Positions 7,313 to 11,023 of a stretch of DNA of 11,023 nucleotides are shown here, one piece after another. Origin of the DNA: Methanobacterium sp. (GTDB taxonomy: Archaea; Methanobacteriota; Methanobacteria; Methanobacteriales; Methanobacteriaceae); assembly GCA_028700095.1 (NCBI GenBank), contig JAQVTJ010000053.1, positions 1 to 11,023 on the forward strand, in the 5' to 3' direction. Position 1 is the first letter of the stretch; each line of letters opens with the position of its first letter. Position numbers and translations under genes: made by a program. The notes below the pieces were generated by a model that worked only from the letters and a program-made list of their open reading frames with translations, was not told where the DNA came from and did not search any database.

Positions 7313-7322
7313 GATATAAAAA
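7313..7322 (+). promoter_or_regulatory. TATA-like element of the FAD dehydrogenase gene
   Basis: GATATAAAAA lies about 65 bases before the ATG. A start near 7343 would leave a leader of about 40 bases that contains the AGGAGGG ribosome binding site. Confidence 0.35.
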
Positions 7323-7383
7323 ATAAAAAAATATTTAATACACCTTTTTTTTATGTAAAAAAAAATAGGAGGGAATATATTCC

Positions 7384-8767
7384 ATGAATAAATGTGATGT
7401 TCTAATAATAGGTGCTGGACCTGCAGGTCTTTTTGCAGCAAATGAATTAGCAGGAAAACTTGAAATAATTATAGTAGATAAAGGCCGAGATTTAGATGGA
7501 AGAAGATGTGATGCTTTATCTAATGGAAGTTGCATAAAATGTTTCCCATGTAACATAACCGGAGGATTAGGTGGTGCAGGAGGTCTTTCAGACGGTAAAT
7601 TAAATCTTAGACCTGATATAGGAGGAAATCTTGAAGAATTTGTAAGTAATGATGAAGCATGGAGTATCATTAATAAAATAGATAAAACATTCCTAAAACA
7701 TGGAGCACCAGAAGAAATTTACTCACCTGACACAGATAAAATCTCACCCATCCTTAAAAAAGCAGCAGCAACAGGAATAAATTTTATACCTATTGTACAG
7801 AGACATATGGGTTCTGATAAAACTCCTCCTATTATAAATTCTATGAAAGATGAACTAGAAGATAAAGGCGTTCATTTTATGTTGGAAACAGAGGTTTTAG
7901 ATATAATTGTTGATGGAAAATTGAAAGGTGCAAAACTAAAAAATAAAGATGATACTTTTGAAATTCAGTGTAACTATTTAATTGCAGCTCCTGGAAGAAT
8001 TGGAGCTCATTGGTTGTCAAACCAAACCCATAAAATTGGAATACCAGTGAAACATAATCCTGTTGATGTAGGTAAGGGTGGAGTTACCTCAAATTGTAAT
8101 GGATGAAATAACAACAATAAATTGGGATCCTAAATTCCATATAATAACCAAAACATATGATGATTTTGTTAGAACATTTTGTGTTTGTAACCATGGATTT
8201 GTAGTTGAAGAGGTTTATGATAATTTTATGGGTGTAAATGGCCATTCAATGAGAGATAAATTATCAGATAATACCAACTTTGCATTTTTAGTTAGAGTGG
8301 AATTAACAGAACCAATAGAAAACACTTCTGACTATGCATTATCCATTGCAACAATTACCAACAATCTTGGCGGTGGAAAACCCATACTTCAAAGATTAGG
8401 AGATCTTAAAAAAGGAAGAAGATCAACATGGACAAGACTTGAAAAAAGCAATATTATACCAACATTTGACTGTGTAACACATGGAGATATTGCAATGGCA
8501 CTTCCACATAGAATTGTTGTGGATATTATAGAAGGTCTTGAAGCCTTAGATAAAGTATTGCCTGGTGTTGCTTCAGATTCAACCCTTCTATATGCTCCTG
8601 AGATAAAATTATATTCAATGAGATTGGAAATGGATAAAAATATGAAAACAAAAATTGAAGGACTTTATGCTGTTGGAGATGGAGCAGGAGTATCAAGAAG
8701 AATTGTTGGAGCAGCTGCAACAGGAATTATAGCAGCAAGAGATATAATAAAAAAAATAGATTTTTAA
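7384..8767 (+). pseudogene. COG2509-type FAD-dependent dehydrogenase, frameshifted
   Basis: Two overlapping frames (7384-8106 and the downstream part from about 8075 to 8767) together make one flavoprotein of about 460 residues, the full family length. The N-terminal half has the FAD-binding GAGPAG (10-15), a cysteine group C42, C50, C53, C56 and GGLGGAGGLSDGKLNL (60-75). The C-terminal half has DPKFHIITKTYDDFVRTFC and ends with YAVGDGAGVSRRIVGAAATG, typical of this poorly characterised family. The frame breaks at 8072-8075: GGT AAG GGT is read where GGT GTA AGG GTG would restore the family's DVGVRVE, so one GT of a GTGT repeat appears lost. The rest is undamaged. AGGAGGG ends 10 bases before the ATG. 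It may be a recent mutation or an assembly error; programmed frameshifting is less likely, as no slippery heptamer is seen. Confidence 0.88.
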
Positions 8768-9027
8768 TATAATTTATTTACAACATCTATTTTTTTAAAA
8801 TAACCTCCAAGTGTGAATTTTACTTGTTGATCCAATGCCTTTTTAGAATCTGCTTCTAAAATATATGTTCCCATAATATTTTCAGTATCAGTATCTTCAA
8901 CATTCATTTCAACCCTGTGAATTTCTTTTCCATTAGAATCCTCTTCATTGGTATAATTTTCAATATATATTGTTGCATTCTCAATTCCTTCCACAATCTC
9001 TACAAAATTCCAGAGTGTCATAGCCAT
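8764..9027 (-). CDS. small acidic protein of unknown function
   Basis: The product is an 87-residue soluble protein with no signal peptide, membrane segment or Cys. It alternates hydrophobic and acidic stretches (for example ATIYIENYTNEED, and RVEMNVEDTDTENIMGTYIL), suggesting a small beta-rich fold. I do not recognise the family. The ATG at 9025-9027 is supported by AAGGTG seven bases upstream; a second ATG two codons later is less well spaced. A TATA-like box lies at 9064-9071. Its stop codon overlaps that of the convergent FAD dehydrogenase in the sequence TTAA (8764-8767). A real ribosome binding site and normal residue composition make this a likely gene. Confidence 0.75.
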   Translation of the reverse strand: MAMTLWNFVEIVEGIENATIYIENYTNEEDSNGKEIHRVEMNVEDTDTENIMGTYILEADSKKALDQQVKFTLGGYFKKIDVVNKLY

Positions 9028-9063
9028 ATTCTTGCACCTTAATATTATAGATCCTTATAATAT

Positions 9064-9071
9064 AATATAAA
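9064..9071 (-). promoter_or_regulatory. TATA-like element of the 87-residue protein gene
   Basis: TTTATATT on the minus strand predicts a start near 9042, just before the AAGGTG ribosome binding site (9035-9040), so the leader would be very short. Confidence 0.4.
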
Positions 9072-9114
9072 TTTCAGAGAATATAATATTATATACAAAA
9101 GCTGTAAAATAAAA

Positions 9115-9191
9115 GGATTAGAACATAATATAAATAACTATCCAAAGAAATAAATAGAGAAGTTATTGGATAGAATTAAACTATTTAATCC
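9115..9191. repeat. nested inverted repeat
   Basis: An outer pair GGATTA (9115-9120) and TAATCC (9186-9191) encloses an inner perfect pair CTATCCAA (9138-9145) and TTGGATAG (9166-9173) with a 20-base loop. It lies upstream of the 87-residue gene's TATA box. It could be a protein-binding dyad, a small structured RNA or an element end; nothing decides between them. Confidence 0.5.
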
Positions 9192-9231
9192 ATGTGAGAG
9201 AATTTAACCTTTAATTTTTCTTTTCTATAGA

Positions 9232-9651
9232 TTATGCTGCCAGTAGTAGGGTAGAGTTTCCTTTTGTATCTACATAATTTTATATAAATATGGCTGTTGC
9301 AAGTTCATTAGTAGTTACATAATTTATAATTCCTAAGCATATTTCAGATTTCTTTATTTAGTTTTAACCATATATTATATTGTTTGAATTATTTTATAAA
9401 AAATTCAGTAAGATTTCTGAACCAAGCAGAGGGTTTTGTAAAATTTAGTTCAATATTTCTGATTTTTCCCTGTTTTTTTGATTTTCAGGGATTATTTCCT
9501 TTAAAATTAGCATCTGTATATTTACAATTATTAGATGCATCAACAAATCCATAGAACTATTCTTATTACATAATTCAAAAGCTGTTCCCAATTTTATATA
9601 ATTACGATTTTTCTTAAATTTAGATTTAATTAATAATAAAATTATGGAACG
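9232..9651 (-). pseudogene. probable decayed coding sequence, unidentified
   Basis: Minus-strand pieces look like ordinary protein but are split by stops and frame changes. First (9448-9651) is a 68-codon stretch in the frame of the upstream gene, beginning directly after its TGA and including NYIKLGTAFELCNKNSS. Second (9389-9553) is a different frame reading YGFVDASNNCKYTDANF, one TGA, then IRNIELNFTKPSAWFRNLTE. Third (9232-9354) reads SEICLGIINYVTTNELATAI, one stop, then NYVDTKGNSTLLLAA. A single frameshift near 9553 would join the first two. The composition is unlike the poly-A/T spacers elsewhere. I cannot name the ancestral protein; an adhesin-like or transposase relic is possible but unsupported. 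Chance open frames cannot be excluded. Confidence 0.35.
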
Positions 9652-10434
9652 TCATAGACACATCCTTTTTATCTTGGCCAGATTCTTCCTTAAATCACTT
9701 TTAATTCCAAACAAAACTCTGAATATCTTTTTAAATGGTTTCCAGTAAATGTGGATTATTGTTCCAATAACCATCAAAATAGCCATTTCTACATGCCAAC
9801 ATGTTATGGATGGATTTAGGGCAGTTCTTATGCCTAGATTTATTATTATGATTAAGAGAATTCCAGTCACCCCAGTTCCAAGATAACCTGCTGTTACAAG
9901 CAAATTCCATATCTTCCTATGCTTATTTCGTTTCAATATTCCTTTCTTAAATAAGTAGTGTGTGAATAAATAACTTCCAATAAGGATTATAATAACTGGT
10001 AATATGTAATAATTGGGTGTGTCTATCTGAAAGTTTCCAGAATCTAAAACACTGGGATCTGGAGTTGTTGTGGTATTTGAATTTGCAGACTCATATTGGA
10101 TCGTAGTATCTGGATTTGGTTCATGCCAATTTACACTATCAGTTGTTGTAGTATCATCTGTGGGGGTGTTGGAAGTATCTGTGGTAGTTGCAGCTGTTGT
10201 TGTCTGGGATAAATCGCATATACCCTCTCCACGGATATCAATATAACGTGGACACTGACCAGGATAAGGGTCGTTCACCATTCCATAAGGGCAGCTGATA
10301 GCACATGATCCTGACATGTTTGTCACGGCTATAAATGGAATGATGGAAACCGCAGTAATAAACTTTTTTTTCATGGAAATATTTTCTATAGCTGAGATTA
10401 TCTTTTTTGACAAAGCAGAAATTATATTTCCCAT
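9652..10434 (-). CDS. membrane protein with extracytoplasmic four-Cys domain and His-containing helices
   Basis: The product is 260 residues. The N-terminus (22-40) resembles a signal or anchor segment. Then comes a compact domain C44-x3-C48-x12-C61-x11-C73 containing CPYGMVNDPYPGQC and GEGICD. I recall similar CPxGxVNDPYPGxC...DGxCD segments in anaerobe membrane proteins, where a metal or Ca site is plausible. A Thr/Ser/Asp-rich linker (78-130), probably outside the cell, follows. About three helices (143-162, 175-199, 213-232) carry H159, H172 (HRKIWNLL), H214 (CWHVEMA) and H228 (HIYWK), a pattern like small cytochrome b-type or DUF4405-like proteins. The ATG is fixed by GAGGTT seven bases upstream; an inner ATG (codon 21) lacks such a site. 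It overlaps the end of its paralog by 13 bases, so the two are co-transcribed. The function is not known. Confidence 0.72.
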   Translation of the reverse strand: MGNIISALSKKIISAIENISMKKKFITAVSIIPFIAVTNMSGSCAISCPYGMVNDPYPGQCPRYIDIRGEGICDLSQTTTAATTTDTSNTPTDDTTTTDSVNWHEPNPDTTIQYESANSNTTTTPDPSVLDSGNFQIDTPNYYILPVIIILIGSYLFTHYLFKKGILKRNKHRKIWNLLVTAGYLGTGVTGILLIIIINLGIRTALNPSITCWHVEMAILMVIGTIIHIYWKPFKKIFRVLFGIKSDLRKNLAKIKRMCL

Positions 10435-10757
10435 ATTTTTAACCTCTTTTTTACAACTATGTTCTGGGATGACTTCCAGTAGGTATGGAAATGGAATATT
10501 GTGACTAGAAATAGGCTCATACCCAGTTCAACATGCCAATAAAGTAGCTGGGAACTTATTGGTAATACAACACCAAATTCCATAAGTAATAGAAGAACAA
10601 AACCTGCTCCTGCAGATATTAAAAATATTGATCCAATTATTAAGTTCCATATATTAACATGTAATGCTTTTTTAATTAAATCCATCCTGTAGAGGCAATA
10701 TGTCAATAAATAAATCCCTATAAATGGAAGTACCGGCATGATAATATTATAAACCAT
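10422..10757 (-). CDS. small His-rich membrane protein, paralog of the downstream gene's membrane part
   Basis: The product is 111 residues with three predicted helices (about 4-22, 36-60, 73-92). It repeats the pattern of the next gene's C-terminal half: HVNIWNLI (33-40) versus HRKIWNLL, YWHVELGM (73-80) versus CWHVEMAI, and HFHTYWK (89-95) versus IIHIYWK. The conserved histidines at helix ends could bind heme b or another metal, as in small cytochrome b561/DUF4405-like proteins; this is inference from spacing. It has no Cys domain, so it is probably the bare membrane partner. The ATG at 10755-10757 has GAGGG seven bases upstream. A TATA-like box at 10841-10848 would start the two-gene transcript. 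Confidence 0.72.
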   Translation of the reverse strand: MVYNIIMPVLPFIGIYLLTYCLYRMDLIKKALHVNIWNLIIGSIFLISAGAGFVLLLLMEFGVVLPISSQLLYWHVELGMSLFLVTIFHFHTYWKSSQNIVVKKRLKIWEI

Positions 10758-11023
10758 TATAATTCCCTCTTCAAAATATTTTTTTTTAAATTTTAAAATT
10801 TTTAAAAATTTATTGATATGCTTGATCTATTTTAAAAATGTTTATAAATGATAATCTTAAAAAAAAATGGATTAAATAGGTAGTAATTCCCTACTTAACT
10901 TTTAATATTATTTATTCCTACCACTAGTGTTTTTGTTACAGTTAACTTCTCAGATTCAATTTTTAGGACATTTATGGTTATCTTTATTGGTGCTAGAAAT
11001 GTTTTTTAAACCATATTGGCATT
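10758..11023 (-). other. upstream region of the membrane pair, with possible gene fragment at the window edge
   Basis: The near part is AT-rich leader and promoter (TTTATAAA at 10841-10848, predicted start near 10818). Farther out, 10895-11005 on the minus strand is an open stretch of 36 codons ending in TAA that reads like protein (ITINVLKIESEKLTVTKTLV). It is preceded in frame by a TAA at 11006-11008. It could be the end of a disrupted gene continuing beyond the window, or chance. Confidence 0.3.
10841..10848 (-). promoter_or_regulatory. TATA-like element of the two-gene membrane unit
   Basis: TTTATAAA is symmetric and lies about 87 bases before the ATG of the first gene. No equivalent box precedes the second gene, which overlaps the first, so one transcript is likely. 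Confidence 0.35.

Larger units (their letters stand above)
6906..7383. other. intergenic region with a GC-richer island and tandem repeat
   Basis: Most of this 478-base gap is plain AT-rich DNA with no clear gene. Its one distinctive part is a richer island at 7220-7262 that begins with two tandem copies of TACACTGGA. It then runs through CATGTCTCTCTCTGAGG to a GAGGT followed by ATG and a 16-codon frame (7263-7313). On the minus strand an open stretch ending at 7191 includes a short CIQC-containing peptide. Neither tiny frame is convincing as a gene. The last 70 bases hold the promoter and ribosome binding site of the FAD dehydrogenase. Confidence 0.4.

Noticed and set aside
9652..9654. TGA read as selenocysteine or pyrrolysine-type recoding
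   Set aside because: Methanobacteriales are not known for selenocysteine use, pyrrolysine uses TAG, and no obvious SECIS-like hairpin is visible. Chance or truncation is simpler.
1..11023. CRISPR array or defence system
   Set aside because: No regularly spaced repeats and no cas, nuclease-helicase or toxin-antitoxin genes were recognised.

Overview
The window looks like a chromosomal piece of a very AT-rich methanogenic archaeon of the order Methanobacteriales, most like Methanosphaera or Methanobrevibacter (genus is a guess). The evidence is a coenzyme F430 biosynthesis gene (cfbD, NifD-like), archaeal ribosome binding sites of the GGTGAT type, TATA-box-like elements upstream of most genes, a tRNA without an encoded CCA end, and intergenic DNA made almost only of A and T with long homopolymers.

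Layout. Positions 11-5843 are all on the minus strand: tRNA-Arg(GCG), a variant PAP2-type membrane protein, a pilin-like secreted or membrane-anchored protein, a PurM/HypE/SelD-like ATP-binding protein, hisH, a sugar-nucleotidyltransferase fused to a cupin, and cfbD. The gaps mostly contain their own TATA-like box and ribosome binding site, so this looks like a row of separately transcribed housekeeping genes rather than one operon. A very AT-rich divergent gap (5844-6191) separates cfbD from two plus-strand genes, sfsA and a COG2509-type FAD-dependent dehydrogenase. The second is broken by a frameshift near 8072-8075. A small uncharacterised gene (8764-9027, minus) converges on it and shares its stop region.

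Positions 9028-11023 are the accessory part. A 624-base gap holds a nested inverted repeat and what looks like decayed minus-strand coding sequence. Next comes a two-gene minus-strand unit of overlapping genes (10757 to 9652) for related membrane proteins. Both carry the same histidine pattern (HxxIWNL, WHVE, HxYWK). The second also has a four-cysteine extracytoplasmic domain and a Thr-rich linker. The pattern suggests a cytochrome b-like or metal-binding membrane module, which would be notable because Methanobacteriales are regarded as methanogens without cytochromes.

The best candidates for follow-up are that membrane pair, the in-frame 68-codon open stretch after the TGA stop of its second gene, the frameshift in the FAD dehydrogenase, and the uncharacterised PurM-like protein. 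No CRISPR array, complete insertion sequence or defence system is visible.
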